The notes: generated from the sequence alone by a model not told the origin. 64,000 bases of DNA from Vibrio navarrensis (GCF_015767675.1 NZ_CP065217.1:3470272-3534271); one strand, 5' to 3'. Shown: positions 22,419 through 31,555, numbered from the stretch's first letter. Program-made: numbers and translations.

Positions 22419-23027
22419 ATGAAGAAGTTGTTCGCATTTTTTTCACTGCTCATGCTCAGCCTGACAGCCAACGCTGCCAATTTTAAACAAGGTGAGCACT
22501 ACAAAGTGCTGGATCTCGAAGCCTCGAAGAAACCCAGTGTCACCGAGTTCTTTTCTTTCTACTGCCCACACTGCAATAGCTTTGAGCCGATCATCCAGCA
22601 ACTGAAAAATCAGTTGCCTGAAGGGGTAAAATTGCAGAAAAATCACGTCTCTTTTATGGGCGGATCGATGGGGTTCTCGATGAGCAAAGCCTACGCCACC
22701 ATGATTGCGCTAAAAGTCGAAGATAAAATGGTTCCAGTGATGTTTAACCGCATTCACAACCTGCGCAAAGCGCCAAAAGATGACGCCGAGCTGCGCCAAA
22801 TTTTCCTTGATGAAGGTATTGAAGGTGTTGATGAGAAGACATTTGATGCGGCCTTCAATGGCTTTGCCGTGGATTCTATGGTGCGTCGCTTTGACAAACA
22901 GTTCCAGGATAGCGGCTTATCTGGCGTGCCTGCGGTACTGGTGAACAACAAGTACCTCGTTCAGGCGCAAGGCATCAAGAGCGTTGATGAGTACATTGAA
23001 CTGGTCAACTTCCTGCTGAAGAAATAA
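22419..23027 (+). CDS. dsbA: thiol:disulfide interchange protein DsbA
   Basis: A 202-residue periplasmic oxidase that introduces disulfides into exported proteins. It has a signal peptide of about 19 residues ([19 protein letters not shown]), active site C49-P50-H51-C52 in [10 protein letters not shown], and the cis-Pro loop [12 protein letters not shown]. Length fits DsbA (E. coli 208). It is 31 bp after srkA, and the two are known to be co-transcribed in E. coli. A strong terminator follows. Confidence 0.97.
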   Translation: MKKLFAFFSLLMLSLTANAANFKQGEHYKVLDLEASKKPSVTEFFSFYCPHCNSFEPIIQQLKNQLPEGVKLQKNHVSFMGGSMGFSMSKAYATMIALKVEDKMVPVMFNRIHNLRKAPKDDAELRQIFLDEGIEGVDEKTFDAAFNGFAVDSMVRRFDKQFQDSGLSGVPAVLVNNKYLVQAQGIKSVDEYIELVNFLLKK

Positions 23028-23044
23028 TATCACTAGGTTGATAA

Positions 23045-23079
23045 AAATCGGGGAGCCCAATGGGCTCCCCGATTTTTTA
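23045..23079. terminator. bidirectional terminator dsbA / yihG
   Basis: A long stem, AAATCGGGGAGCCCA against its complement TGGGCTCCCCGATTT, has T runs on the plus strand and A runs upstream, so it can serve the convergent dsbA and yihG genes. Confidence 0.85.
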
Positions 23080-23970
23080 ACCTCGGTGAATCTCTTTGAG
23101 CACAGCATCTTTTTCCTGCCAAAGATCGCCGAGCCACTGCTGAAACTGACGCTTGTAGGGTTTATCGTTGAAATAGTCGCCCATCACCTGCTCACTCACC
23201 GGTAAGACACGGATACGCACCACGATTTTGCGCATTCGCCCAAGCAGCAGATCGCGAAAAGGTTTGTCGGTGTTATGCGGATAAGCCAGCGTGACATCGA
23301 TGATATGATCAAACTGCTCGCCCATCGCCGCTAAAGTATAAGCAATACCACCCGATTTCGGTTGCAGCAAATAGTCGTAACCCGCTTTACTGCTGCGCTT
23401 TTTCTGTTCAGTAAAACGCGTTCCTTCGACATAGTTAACCACGGTCGTTGGCGAATGTTGAAACTTGGCGCAAGAGCGGCGTGTGGTTTGTAAATCTTGC
23501 CCGCGCTTGTGTGGATGGCGGAGCAAATACTCACGTGAATAACGACGCATAAACGGCATATCCAAAGCCCAACAAGCCATACCGATAAAAGGCACGTACA
23601 GCAGTTGCTGTTTGAGAAAAAACTTCGGCATTGGAATACGATCTTTGAACACGCTGCACAGCACCACAATGTCGGTCCAACTGAGATGATTACTGATCAG
23701 TAGGTACCAGCCATCCTTCTTTAACCCTTCTCCACCCTGAATATCCCACTCGACCCGGTTGGACAGAGACAAAAGCTGGGTATTGACCGTTGCCCATAAC
23801 CACATCATACGATTGGCGGCCGCCGTGGCATGAGATTTTAAACGGATGGTCGGCAACACCATTTTGATGAGGGCAATCAGGCAGATTGCGATCGAACACA
23901 CTGCCGAGTTGAGAATAACCAGAAAAACGTTAATCAAAAGTAACAAATATGCCAACATAATGATGTTCAA
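23077..23970 (-). CDS. yihG: 1-acyl-glycerol-3-phosphate acyltransferase-like protein YihG
   Basis: A 297-residue membrane acyltransferase of the PlsC/YihG type. An N-terminal hydrophobic segment (about 3-35) anchors it. The catalytic NHLSWTD (NHxxxxD variant) lies near 92-98, and YVEGTRFTEQK (EGTR motif) follows near 180. E. coli YihG affects phospholipid acyl composition. The start could be the first Met or Met5 (23958). It is convergent with dsbA, as in E. coli, where yihG is a near neighbour. Confidence 0.88.
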   Translation of the reverse strand: MNIIMLAYLLLLINVFLVILNSAVCSIAICLIALIKMVLPTIRLKSHATAAANRMMWLWATVNTQLLSLSNRVEWDIQGGEGLKKDGWYLLISNHLSWTDIVVLCSVFKDRIPMPKFFLKQQLLYVPFIGMACWALDMPFMRRYSREYLLRHPHKRGQDLQTTRRSCAKFQHSPTTVVNYVEGTRFTEQKKRSSKAGYDYLLQPKSGGIAYTLAAMGEQFDHIIDVTLAYPHNTDKPFRDLLLGRMRKIVVRIRVLPVSEQVMGDYFNDKPYKRQFQQWLGDLWQEKDAVLKEIHRG

Positions 23971-24117
23971 TAACCCATCTATCAGGTGAAGAAAAAAACA
24001 GCGTGTGATTATACTGTTCCAGGGTCAGTTTGGAACACGTGAAAAAATGGTCCGAGTAGTTTTCACCAGTTAATGTGCGCCTTCACCCGCGAACACAGCA
24101 AACCATAAGGATAAACC

Positions 24118-25074
24118 ATGCGAAAACTCATTTTGGCAACCCTCATCGGCGTTGCCACTCAGTCAGCACAGGCAGGACTAGCGGATAGCCAAGGCTACAG
24201 CGGGGAGTTGTCACTCATCACCGGTTACAGCGCCAGTGAATCCAACTTCAATACCGAAGCAGAGGCCAGCATCAGCGATTATCGCGCACCGTCTTCAAGC
24301 GAAAGCCAAGCGCTGATTGGTATTCTGGGCAACTTCGCCTACACCTTCGGTCAAGGGTTGGAACATCAAGTGTATCTGGGCACCACTCGCGCAGATGTTG
24401 CGGTCGGCACACTGGCGCTACAACTGGGTTACAAGCACCAATTGCCGTCGGGTATCGTGCTTGATGTTTCACTACTGCCAACCGTGATGTCAGGTGAAAC
24501 GTGGCAAGATCCTTATGCGCTTAATACTCAGCGCCAAACCACCGATGAAGATGGCATAGTGTATCGCTTTAAATTGGAAAATCTCGCCGACGGTAACCTT
24601 AGCGCCGATTTTGCTTATGCAAGCAAAGAGATAGAGAAGGACACCGTGAGCGATACCAGTTTACGCAGAGATGGCAAGAGCTATTACGTCAAGGTGGATT
24701 ACCGGTATATGCTGCGCCCAACCAGTTTCTTACTGCCTGCGTTCACCTACATCCAGCACGATGCGGATGGCAAAGCCGCCTCTTATGACTCCTACGCCGC
24801 CGATCTAAGTTGGTTTAACATCATGGATCGTCACCGCTTAGCTTTAACCGCAGGTTATAGCTTGCAAGATTACCAAGCCAGCAGCCAGGTCTTTGCTAAA
24901 ACGCGCGAAGATCAGCAATTGAGCCTGTTTTTGGCCTATGAATATCAGAACCTGTTCATGCAGCCTCAATGGTCGTTCATCACGCTCGCTGGCTACAACC
25001 AGACTAGTTCGAACATCGCCTTTTACGATGCGCAAGATGTGCTACTTTCTGTCGGGATCAACTACCGTTTTTAA
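24118..25074 (+). CDS. DUF2860 family outer-membrane protein
   Basis: A 318-residue protein with a signal peptide (MRKLILATLIGVATQSAQAG, cleavage near 19), alternating beta-strand sequence throughout and a terminal Phe (GINYRF), the usual C-terminus of outer-membrane beta-barrels. It fits the DUF2860 family found in vibrios. No ligand or transport role can be assigned. AAGGATA precedes the ATG. Its stop overlaps the comM stop by 3 bp on the opposite strand. Confidence 0.83.
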   Translation: MRKLILATLIGVATQSAQAGLADSQGYSGELSLITGYSASESNFNTEAEASISDYRAPSSSESQALIGILGNFAYTFGQGLEHQVYLGTTRADVAVGTLALQLGYKHQLPSGIVLDVSLLPTVMSGETWQDPYALNTQRQTTDEDGIVYRFKLENLADGNLSADFAYASKEIEKDTVSDTSLRRDGKSYYVKVDYRYMLRPTSFLLPAFTYIQHDADGKAASYDSYAADLSWFNIMDRHRLALTAGYSLQDYQASSQVFAKTREDQQLSLFLAYEYQNLFMQPQWSFITLAGYNQTSSNIAFYDAQDVLLSVGINYRF

Positions 25075-26399
25075 ACTGCTTGTGCGGTCAATTGCCTGAG
25101 CAGCCGATCCATCGCCCGATAGCCCAGCGCTTCCGCCAAATGAGGACGGGTTATCTGCTCAGCCCCTTGCAGATCGGCAATGGTGCGCGCCACTTTGATA
25201 ATACGATGATAGGCGCGAATAGAGAGCCCGAGTCGATGCAGGGCGGTTTCTAAAAATTGCGCATCTTCCTTGGCCAGCGGGCAGTAGGTCTCAATCTCTC
25301 GACTGCCTAACAGTGCATTCACTTTGCCATTGCGCTGTTGCATGCGCTCTCTGGCCAAGTTGACGCGCTGTTTGACCAACGCAGTTGGCTCCCCGCGATC
25401 CCCGCCTTCCGCCAGCATCCCTTTGGGAAGGGAGGGGATTTCTAACGACATATCGAAGCGATCAAGCAGCGGCCCTGACAAACGGCTCAGATAACGCAGA
25501 ATTGCCTGCGGATTGGCGCGTGCTTGGTTCCCTTCGTAATAGCCGGTTGGACTCGGGTTTAGCGCTCCGACCAACTGAAAGCGCGCTGGAAAGCGGGTTT
25601 TGCCTTGCGCCCGAGAGATAATAATTTCACCCGACTCCAACGGCTCTCGTAGCGAGTCAAGCACCTTGCGTTCAAACTCAGGCATTTCATCGAGAAAGAG
25701 CAAGCCATTGTGCGCCAGGGAAATTTCGCCCGGCCGAGGAATCGATCCACCGCCGACTAACGCCGCCATTGAACTGGAGTGGTGCGGCGCGCGAAACGGT
25801 CGTTGCTTCCAGTTGTGTTCGGTGATATCACTTTGCATCAGAGAAGCCACCGAGGCGGTTTCCATCGCCTCCTCCGTACTCATTTCCGGCAGTAAATCGC
25901 GCAAACGTGACGCGAGCATGGTTTTTCCTGTGCCGGGCGGGCCAAGGAAAAGTAAGTTGTGGTTGCCCGCCGCCGCAATCTCTAACGCACGTTTACCCTG
26001 CTGCTGACCGATAATATCCTGCAAATCCCGTTCATGGCTTTGGCGAGTTGGCTGCTTGGGTGTTTGATACAAAGTCAAACTTTGCTGACCACACAGGTGC
26101 GCGCACACTTCCAACAGTGATTGTGCCGAGCGGTGTCGCTCCTTACTCACCAGTGCCACTTGATCGCCATTAGCGTGAGGAACCACTAACTGACGATCGG
26201 CCAGATTGGCCGCCAGTGCTGCAGGTAGTACCCCCTTTACGCAGCGCAGCTCTCCACTTAACGCCAGCTCGCCAATAAATTCATGTGCCGCGATATGTTG
26301 CATAGGGATTTGATCCGATGCCGCCAAGATCCCCAGCGCAATCGGTAAGTCGAAACGCCCGCCCTCTTTGGGCAAGTCGGCTGGCGCCAAATTGACCGT
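25071..26399 (-). pseudogene. comM: comM, C-terminal part, interrupted by mobile element
   Basis: Codons 66-507 of comM (YifB-type Mg-chelatase-like AAA+ ATPase), the hexameric helicase that extends branch migration during natural transformation. The Lon-protease-like N-domain remnant (LAPADLPKEGGRFDLP) is followed by Walker A GPPGTGKT, Walker B LLFLDE and the C-terminal Mg_chelatase_C domain. The part upstream is at 34122-34316, separated by 7.7 kb. Joining the two at the GT crossover gives 1,524 bp, an unbroken 507-codon frame. As it stands the fragment has no native start; the first in-frame Met is internal. Confidence 0.95.
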
Positions 26400-26423
26400 G
26401 CTTTTTAATATAATTTACAGGAA
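26385..26423. repeat. attL of the comM-integrated element
   Basis: The comM half-site CGCCAAA (26385-26391), 6 bases, the GT core (26398-26399), 13 bases, then the element arm ATTTACAGGAA (26413-26423). The same spacings recur in mirror image at attR, so GT is the likely crossover dinucleotide. The recombinase gene begins 42 bp inside. Confidence 0.85.
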
Positions 26424-26464
26424 AGAATTTATGTTAAGATTTGCATAATATTAGGAGTCTAGTG

Positions 26465-28156
26465 ATGCAAAAAATCATATACCCATACGTGCGGTTTAGC
26501 AGTGAACAACAATCTGGCGGTAGTTCTTACAAGCGACAACTTGGCGATATTTTAAAGTATGCGAAAGAGAACGGCTATACCGTAAATGATAGCCTTGAAT
26601 TGAGAGATTTAGGCTTATCAGCGTATAATGCCGATCATATCAAAAAAGGCTCACTAGGTGATTTCTTTGACGCTATAGATATGGGAATTATCGAGACAGA
26701 CGGAACTGCTTATCTGTGTGTTGAGCAATTTGATCGACTTTCACGACAGAGCTTAGATGATGCATCTGATGTATTAAGAAAAATACTTAGAGCCAATATC
26801 AACGTCATAACGCTGATGGATAAGAGAGTTTACACAAAAGAGAGTCTCAATGACTTAATGAGCGTTATGTATTCATCTATGCTGATGGCTCAGGCTAATG
26901 AAGAAAGTGCAAAAAAATCAGAACGGATTCTAAAGAGTTTTGACGCTAGACTAGACGCACTACATGACGGTAAACAAATACAATATGTTGGGGTTTTTCC
27001 TGGTTGGATCGACAATAAAGGCACTAAGAAAGAAACAAATTTTGTTTTAAATAAAAAAGCTGAAATCGTAAAAAAAATATTCAAAATGTATATAAATGGA
27101 ACATCTTTTAACGAAATAGCTAGAACTCTAAATTATGAAAAAATTCCGCAAGTAGCAAAAAAAAGACAAAGAAATTTTACTAACCTTTGGAGTTCAGCAA
27201 AAGTAAATCACATTTTAAAAAATCGCTGTGTATTAGGAGAACTGTACATTCGAAAAACTGGTGATACCTTTAAAAACTACTATCCTCAAATCATTTCAAA
27301 CGATGATTGGGATATAGTTCAATCTATGACTAAAACAAAAAAAATAATAAAAACGTCAGGGCGAAATTCAATAAACATCTTTACAGGAAAATTATTTTGT
27401 TCTGGTTGTGGCCAGAAATATTATTTTGAAACTGACGATAAAACTTTAAAAACAGGTAAAAAATATTATCATATGCTTAAATGCTCAGGTAGACGAGGGC
27501 TACAATGTAAAAGTGCATCTATAAAGTATGATGATTTTCTAACATCAATGCCTAACATGTTCGGTCTAATAGATAAAAAACCACAAGACTATAGCGATAA
27601 GATCAAAAAAATAAAAGAAAAAATAACTGAGATATCAGGTTATTCAAAAGATATTAATGAAAAATTATTATTACTTGAAGAACTTAACAATAATAACGAA
27701 CTAGATTTTACAATATATCTTAAAGAAAGTTCAAAGCTACAAAAACAAATAAGAGAGAATGATGCACGTATAGCCAGTTTCAAAGTTAGTATATCAAGAT
27801 TATCAAGTGATAATAAATTAGATTATTTTGACAAAAACGATCCTATTTCAATAAAAAAAGCAAAAAAATTCATAAATGATAATTTTGCAGGATTTATAGT
27901 TTCAAGCGATTCCAGAAACTGTACTGCTTTATATAACAATGGTCAAATCATTCACTTTAAAGTAAAAAATAGCAAGATAGAAAAAACAAAGAATATTATT
28001 GAAAAAGCCGATGGTTTCAAAGAATTTTTCGACCTTAAAGAGGAAGTAGTTCAAGCCTATAAAAATGGCACAATGGACGGACGTTTTGCTGAGGTATTAA
28101 AAGCAACAAATTTCTGGGGAATTGAAACTCCAGAAAAAGATTACACATTAGAATAA
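26465..28156 (+). CDS. large serine recombinase (integrase)
   Basis: A 563-residue large serine recombinase. The N-terminal resolvase domain has the catalytic Ser12 in YVRFSSEQQ and the conserved DRLSR at 90-94. The Recombinase domain covers about 160-290 and contains the NHILKNRCVLGELYI-type segment. A zinc ribbon (CSGCG, then a second Cys pair) lies at about 312-345, and a coiled-coil insertion at about 380-445. The ATG at 26465 has TAGGAG eight bases upstream. It lies beside attL, as is normal for these integrases, and is expected to catalyse integration at comM. No excision factor is identified. Confidence 0.93.
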   Translation: MQKIIYPYVRFSSEQQSGGSSYKRQLGDILKYAKENGYTVNDSLELRDLGLSAYNADHIKKGSLGDFFDAIDMGIIETDGTAYLCVEQFDRLSRQSLDDASDVLRKILRANINVITLMDKRVYTKESLNDLMSVMYSSMLMAQANEESAKKSERILKSFDARLDALHDGKQIQYVGVFPGWIDNKGTKKETNFVLNKKAEIVKKIFKMYINGTSFNEIARTLNYEKIPQVAKKRQRNFTNLWSSAKVNHILKNRCVLGELYIRKTGDTFKNYYPQIISNDDWDIVQSMTKTKKIIKTSGRNSINIFTGKLFCSGCGQKYYFETDDKTLKTGKKYYHMLKCSGRRGLQCKSASIKYDDFLTSMPNMFGLIDKKPQDYSDKIKKIKEKITEISGYSKDINEKLLLLEELNNNNELDFTIYLKESSKLQKQIRENDARIASFKVSISRLSSDNKLDYFDKNDPISIKKAKKFINDNFAGFIVSSDSRNCTALYNNGQIIHFKVKNSKIEKTKNIIEKADGFKEFFDLKEEVVQAYKNGTMDGRFAEVLKATNFWGIETPEKDYTLE

Positions 28157-28352
28157 TATTTTGCTAGTAAAATACGAATAACCATATATTTTTGTGTTTG
28201 AAGATAGAATTATCACGAAATACAAATAAATTTTCGCTATGCTCAAATTCCAACATCAGCTTATGAGCGTAGCGATTTTATATACTCTTAATTATTCTTT
28301 TTCTTTATTAAGATAATCTCTTCATTAATTATATTGTCTTCATTAATAGGCT
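28157..28352. other. AT-rich non-coding region after integrase
   Basis: No gene. It contains a 12-bp inverted repeat, TCGCTATGCTCA (28234-28245) and TGAGCGTAGCGA (28264-28275), with one G-T mismatch and an 18-base loop, followed by TTTTATATA. It could terminate integrase transcription or act as a replication or transfer hairpin. Two copies of CTTCATTAAT follow (about 28319-28348), just before the iterons. Confidence 0.5.
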
Positions 28353-28443
28353 GACACTTAGGGTTATATATATATGACAGTTCGGGGTATAAATAAAGAC
28401 ATTTAGGGGTATAGATAAAAGACAGATTGGGGTATTGACAAAA
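28353..28443 (+). repeat. four iterons (22-23 bp), candidate plasmid origin
   Basis: Direct repeats start at 28353, 28376, 28398 and 28421, with consensus GACAnttnGGGGTATAnATAA; the first copy is the most divergent. Unit length is close to two helical turns and the array lies about 180 bp upstream of the Rep-like gene. This is the arrangement of iteron-controlled theta plasmids. The surrounding sequence is very A/T-rich, as needed for melting. I see no good DnaA box nearby. Confidence 0.75.
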
Positions 28444-28481
28444 AAAATAAATATGTATTAATAATACTTATAAAAATAAAA

Positions 28482-28501
28482 GCTCTCAAATTAATGAGAG
28501 C
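28482..28501. repeat. hairpin GCTCTCA/TGAGAGC
   Basis: A perfect 7-bp stem with a 6-base loop between the iterons and the rep gene, followed by AATTATTTT. It could be a weak terminator or part of the origin. Confidence 0.4.
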
Positions 28502-28625
28502 AATTATTTTAAACTTCCAGCAAGAAGAATAATTATAATTAAGTATAAAACACTTTAACATTAAGTCAATATTAGTATTATTTTATTCTTTACGAAGTTA
28601 TTAACCAATATAAGGAATAAATAAT

Positions 28626-29378
28626 ATGAATAACAACCAATTTTTAGCATTACCAAACGAAATAATGAAAAACGATAACCCATTACATTATGAATTTTTT
28701 AACTTTAAAAACAATATTGATTTTAAAGTTTTTTTAATGATCCTATCTATATCAACGATGCTCTATAAAGATAATGGATTAAGAAAGCAAACATTTACCC
28801 TTAATGGGATATTAAGTAGAGATACATATTTACCCAGATCTAAACTTAATTTTGAGAAATTGGAATCTATCATTAACAATTTAAATTTATCACCTTTTTT
28901 TAAATCTATTATAGTAAATAAATCTCTTCTAAATCCAACAAATAACACAGAAGAAAATGAAGAAGAGGCAACAAAATACGCATTAACGAACTCATTAAAC
29001 AAATCCGTAGAATTAGAGTTATCGGATGAATACCTTAATTTAATCAACAACAAAAATAATGGTTTCAACAAAATAAAGCTCGAAGAGTTAAAAAGTTGCA
29101 GAGAAGCAAAAGCAACAAAATTAAAAGTAATAACAATGATGAAACCAAAAGGATACTTACACTTAAACTATTTATTAAAGGTTCTTTCTATTAACTGTAA
29201 TTTAAATAGAACCGATAAGATAAGACAGATAAAAAGAGCATTCAACGGCATAAACATCGAATTTGAATATAAACACCCAAAGAGAAATAAAAAAAATGAA
29301 ATAAAACCAGAATACTATAAATTTCACTACGATACATTAATAACTGAAAAAAATAATTTAGATGATATTAAGTTTTAA
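28626..29378 (+). CDS. putative plasmid replication initiator (Rep)
   Basis: A 250-residue Lys/Asn-rich protein. I assign it as a replication initiator mainly from context: it lies just downstream of four iterons and its size and predicted fold suit a two-winged-helix Rep_3-type initiator. One helical unit is at about 33-85 and a second near 160-215 (KATKLKVITMMKPKGYLHLN). Sequence identity to a named Rep family is not obvious to me. AAGGA lies about 10 bases before the ATG. It converges on the relaxase gene with a hairpin between them. Confidence 0.6.
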   Translation: MNNNQFLALPNEIMKNDNPLHYEFFNFKNNIDFKVFLMILSISTMLYKDNGLRKQTFTLNGILSRDTYLPRSKLNFEKLESIINNLNLSPFFKSIIVNKSLLNPTNNTEENEEEATKYALTNSLNKSVELELSDEYLNLINNKNNGFNKIKLEELKSCREAKATKLKVITMMKPKGYLHLNYLLKVLSINCNLNRTDKIRQIKRAFNGINIEFEYKHPKRNKKNEIKPEYYKFHYDTLITEKNNLDDIKF

Positions 29379-29384
29379 ATAAAT

Positions 29385-29404
29385 ATGAACTATTATTAGT
29401 TCAT
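29385..29404. terminator. bidirectional hairpin between rep and mob
   Basis: ATGAACTA (29385-29392) pairs with TAGTTCAT (29397-29404) across TTAT, flanked by A-rich and T-rich sequence. It sits between convergent genes and overlaps the relaxase stop codon. Confidence 0.5.
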
Positions 29405-30901
29405 TTTATTTCTGTTGTTTATAATGACATTTTTCTTTTCTTCAGTTGGTTGTAAATCAACCGCATCATTCTTTAACCTCTCCCCTAAATTATGATCAAT
29501 TTCGTTAATTTGTTTTTGCCTTTTAAAATAATTAAATAGGCTTGGTTTTAAATCATTCACTGCATATTCATAAGCACTTATTAAACCATCTTTTACCGCT
29601 TCTTTTAATTCTTCAAACTTCTTATTCAGATCATTAATTTTTTCATTCAGTGTCTTTAAAATATTTTTCTTATCAATTATTTCAATATCTATTTTTTCAA
29701 CCTCTTCTTTTTTTGTTTTTATAACCAGATTTTGAGTTGCTATTTTTGTTTTATTTTTAGCTATGTTATCGTTTGTTTCTATTAATTTTTCATCAGCCAC
29801 CTTATTTTGTTCTTTCAATTTATTAGATCTAGTCCACTCTCTTTTTTGTGACGGTCTAAATTTATCTTTGAATTTTTCAAAATCGTTTAATTTTTCTGCT
29901 GCTGATCTTTTTTCAAGGTTTATGTCATATTTCCTTTCTTTTAAAAAAACATTCATCTTTTCAAAAATATAATCTTGATATACTTCACCGAATTTTTGAA
30001 CTTCTGGAAATGTTAAATCATTATAATGTTTCTTATTTCCAAAAGGAAAAACCTTACTTTCTTTTTTATATACTCTTTTCAAGTTCAAAAAAACTTGTTG
30101 CTGAATGTCCATCTCTCCAGTTTTATTATTTTTTCCAGAGTATTCAATATGTGCATGTGGATTATCTGGATTTTCATCTAAATGAATAACTAAATAATTA
30201 ATAGAAAAATCAGGATATAACGATTTACTAATGGCATTTACAAAATTTGCCAAATCAGTAGGTTTAACATTCAGCCCTGTATCATCAGGGAACTTATAAA
30301 CCAACTCCTTGCTAAAAACTGTATATTCTGTATTTCTACTTTTAACACCTAATAATTGATTGTAATCTGATAGTTCTTTTATTCGTTTTAATTTTTGATT
30401 AAAACGCTTTATTTTGACAGAACAATTTTTCAAATTGGAAATTTCTGTTTCTGGATCGATTTCATCATTGCCTAGCCTATCCGTTAAGTTTTGCCAGAAC
30501 TCACATTCTGAACCATCAGAGCCATCCTTATAACGTTTTAATGCAGCTTTTGCTTTTGCCCTTCTATCAGATAATTCAGCTTTGTTGGAGTCGCTAAAGG
30601 CGCTTTCCAGATTAGCCAAGTATTCCTTTTTTTCTTTATCAAGTTTAGATGTTATTTGATTATAAAAGTCTTCTCCTTTATCAGGATCAGATATTTTTAA
30701 TTTGCCATTTTCATCAGTAATATATAAAATATTATTTTTTGTTAAATCGAAATCACAGATGTCATTAATTTCTAATTTATCTGTATATAAATTTTCAAGA
30801 ACCGATTTGGCTCTTAAATTATGAGCACGAGATCTATTTGCTTTACCTCTACGATGTCCGTGATGATTGAAATTAGAGTGATATAATCTTTGTTTTGTCA
30901 T
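29396..30901 (-). CDS. MobV/Pre-type plasmid mobilization relaxase
   Basis: A 501-residue protein with the relaxase metal-site motif of the MobV (Mob/Pre) family: HLDENPDNPHAHIEYSG, His240, Asp242, Glu243, His249 and His251. An N-terminal HNLRAKSVLENLYTDK segment (27-42) resembles motif I. The C-terminal third (about 360-440) is a long coiled coil. Such enzymes nick oriT and pilot a strand into a recipient using another element's secretion system. AGGAGA precedes the ATG. The spacing inside the His motif is one residue longer than usual. A candidate oriT lies directly upstream. Confidence 0.8.
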   Translation of the reverse strand: MTKQRLYHSNFNHHGHRRGKANRSRAHNLRAKSVLENLYTDKLEINDICDFDLTKNNILYITDENGKLKISDPDKGEDFYNQITSKLDKEKKEYLANLESAFSDSNKAELSDRRAKAKAALKRYKDGSDGSECEFWQNLTDRLGNDEIDPETEISNLKNCSVKIKRFNQKLKRIKELSDYNQLLGVKSRNTEYTVFSKELVYKFPDDTGLNVKPTDLANFVNAISKSLYPDFSINYLVIHLDENPDNPHAHIEYSGKNNKTGEMDIQQQVFLNLKRVYKKESKVFPFGNKKHYNDLTFPEVQKFGEVYQDYIFEKMNVFLKERKYDINLEKRSAAEKLNDFEKFKDKFRPSQKREWTRSNKLKEQNKVADEKLIETNDNIAKNKTKIATQNLVIKTKKEEVEKIDIEIIDKKNILKTLNEKINDLNKKFEELKEAVKDGLISAYEYAVNDLKPSLFNYFKRQKQINEIDHNLGERLKNDAVDLQPTEEKKNVIINNRNKMN

Positions 30902-30943
30902 TTACTTTTCTCCTATATTTTTATTCCCTCTTTTTATTTGATT

Positions 30944-31025
30944 AAACTTTTTAAAGTTTACCAACCTAAAATTAAAGTTTATCCGAGCGCAGCAATGGAA
31001 AACTTATATTTTAGAATCGTTGGTA
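30944..31025. other. candidate oriT upstream of relaxase gene
   Basis: Repeats are concentrated here: AAACTTT/AAAGTTT hairpin (30944-30959), direct repeats TTAAAGTTTA at 30951-30960 and 30972-30981, and a larger inverted repeat TACCAACCTAAAAT (30959-30972) against ATTTTAGAATCGTTGGTA (31008-31025). A GC-rich patch, CCGAGCGCAGC, lies in the loop. Position just upstream of a MobV-type gene is the usual oriT position. The nick site cannot be read from sequence alone. Confidence 0.45.
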
Positions 31026-31162
31026 GTCTATTTATTATATATCCCAAGTGTAAAATCTAACTTCTACACAATAATATTAATTACATAACTTTAAACAAAG
31101 TCAACATTATTCATTGATAAATAATTACTTAATGATATTTTGTATTTAGTGAGGTGTATAAT

Positions 31163-31540
31163 ATGGACAATAACAAAAACGCTATAAAAATATTTCTAGA
31201 TTCAAAAAACAAAACTAATTTATCTAATAATCTAAATGATAAAATAATATTGAAAGGAAACATATGTGATAATGAAAAAGAAAAATTAAAAGAACGGTTA
31301 ATAATAAAGAAAAACCTAGAAAATAGAAAAGAAGACCCAAGTCAAAGGTTAAAAGACAAAATAGAAAGCCACCAATTAAAAATTGGTGATTTAGAAGCTC
31401 AAATAAATAATATTAAATCACTATTTCTTCAATCAATAGAGATCACTAATATTGCATTATCTGAGCTTAGAAAAGTAGATCTAAAAAAAGCTAATGAGAT
31501 AGAATTTTCTATAGCATTAAAAAAGCCTACAAAAATGTAG
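31163..31540 (+). CDS. small coiled-coil protein of the element, unrecognised
   Basis: A 125-residue Lys/Asn-rich protein, divergent from the relaxase gene. A coiled coil is likely at about 60-105 (heptads in LKDKIESHQLKIGDLEAQIN). GAGGTG precedes the ATG at 31163. No family is recognised. Its position beside the relaxase and candidate oriT suggests a mobilization accessory or a regulator, but that is only context. Its end runs into a hairpin shared with the restriction gene. Confidence 0.6.
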   Translation: MDNNKNAIKIFLDSKNKTNLSNNLNDKIILKGNICDNEKEKLKERLIIKKNLENRKEDPSQRLKDKIESHQLKIGDLEAQINNIKSLFLQSIEITNIALSELRKVDLKKANEIEFSIALKKPTKM

Positions 31541-31545
31541 GCTTT
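31522..31545. terminator. bidirectional terminator, small ORF / HpaII-like nuclease
   Basis: AAAGCCTACA (31522-31531) pairs with TGTAGGCTTT (31536-31545), a 10-bp stem that overlaps the stop codon of the small gene and lies 11 bp from the end of the convergent nuclease gene. Confidence 0.8.
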
Positions 31546-31555
31546 AAAATATATT

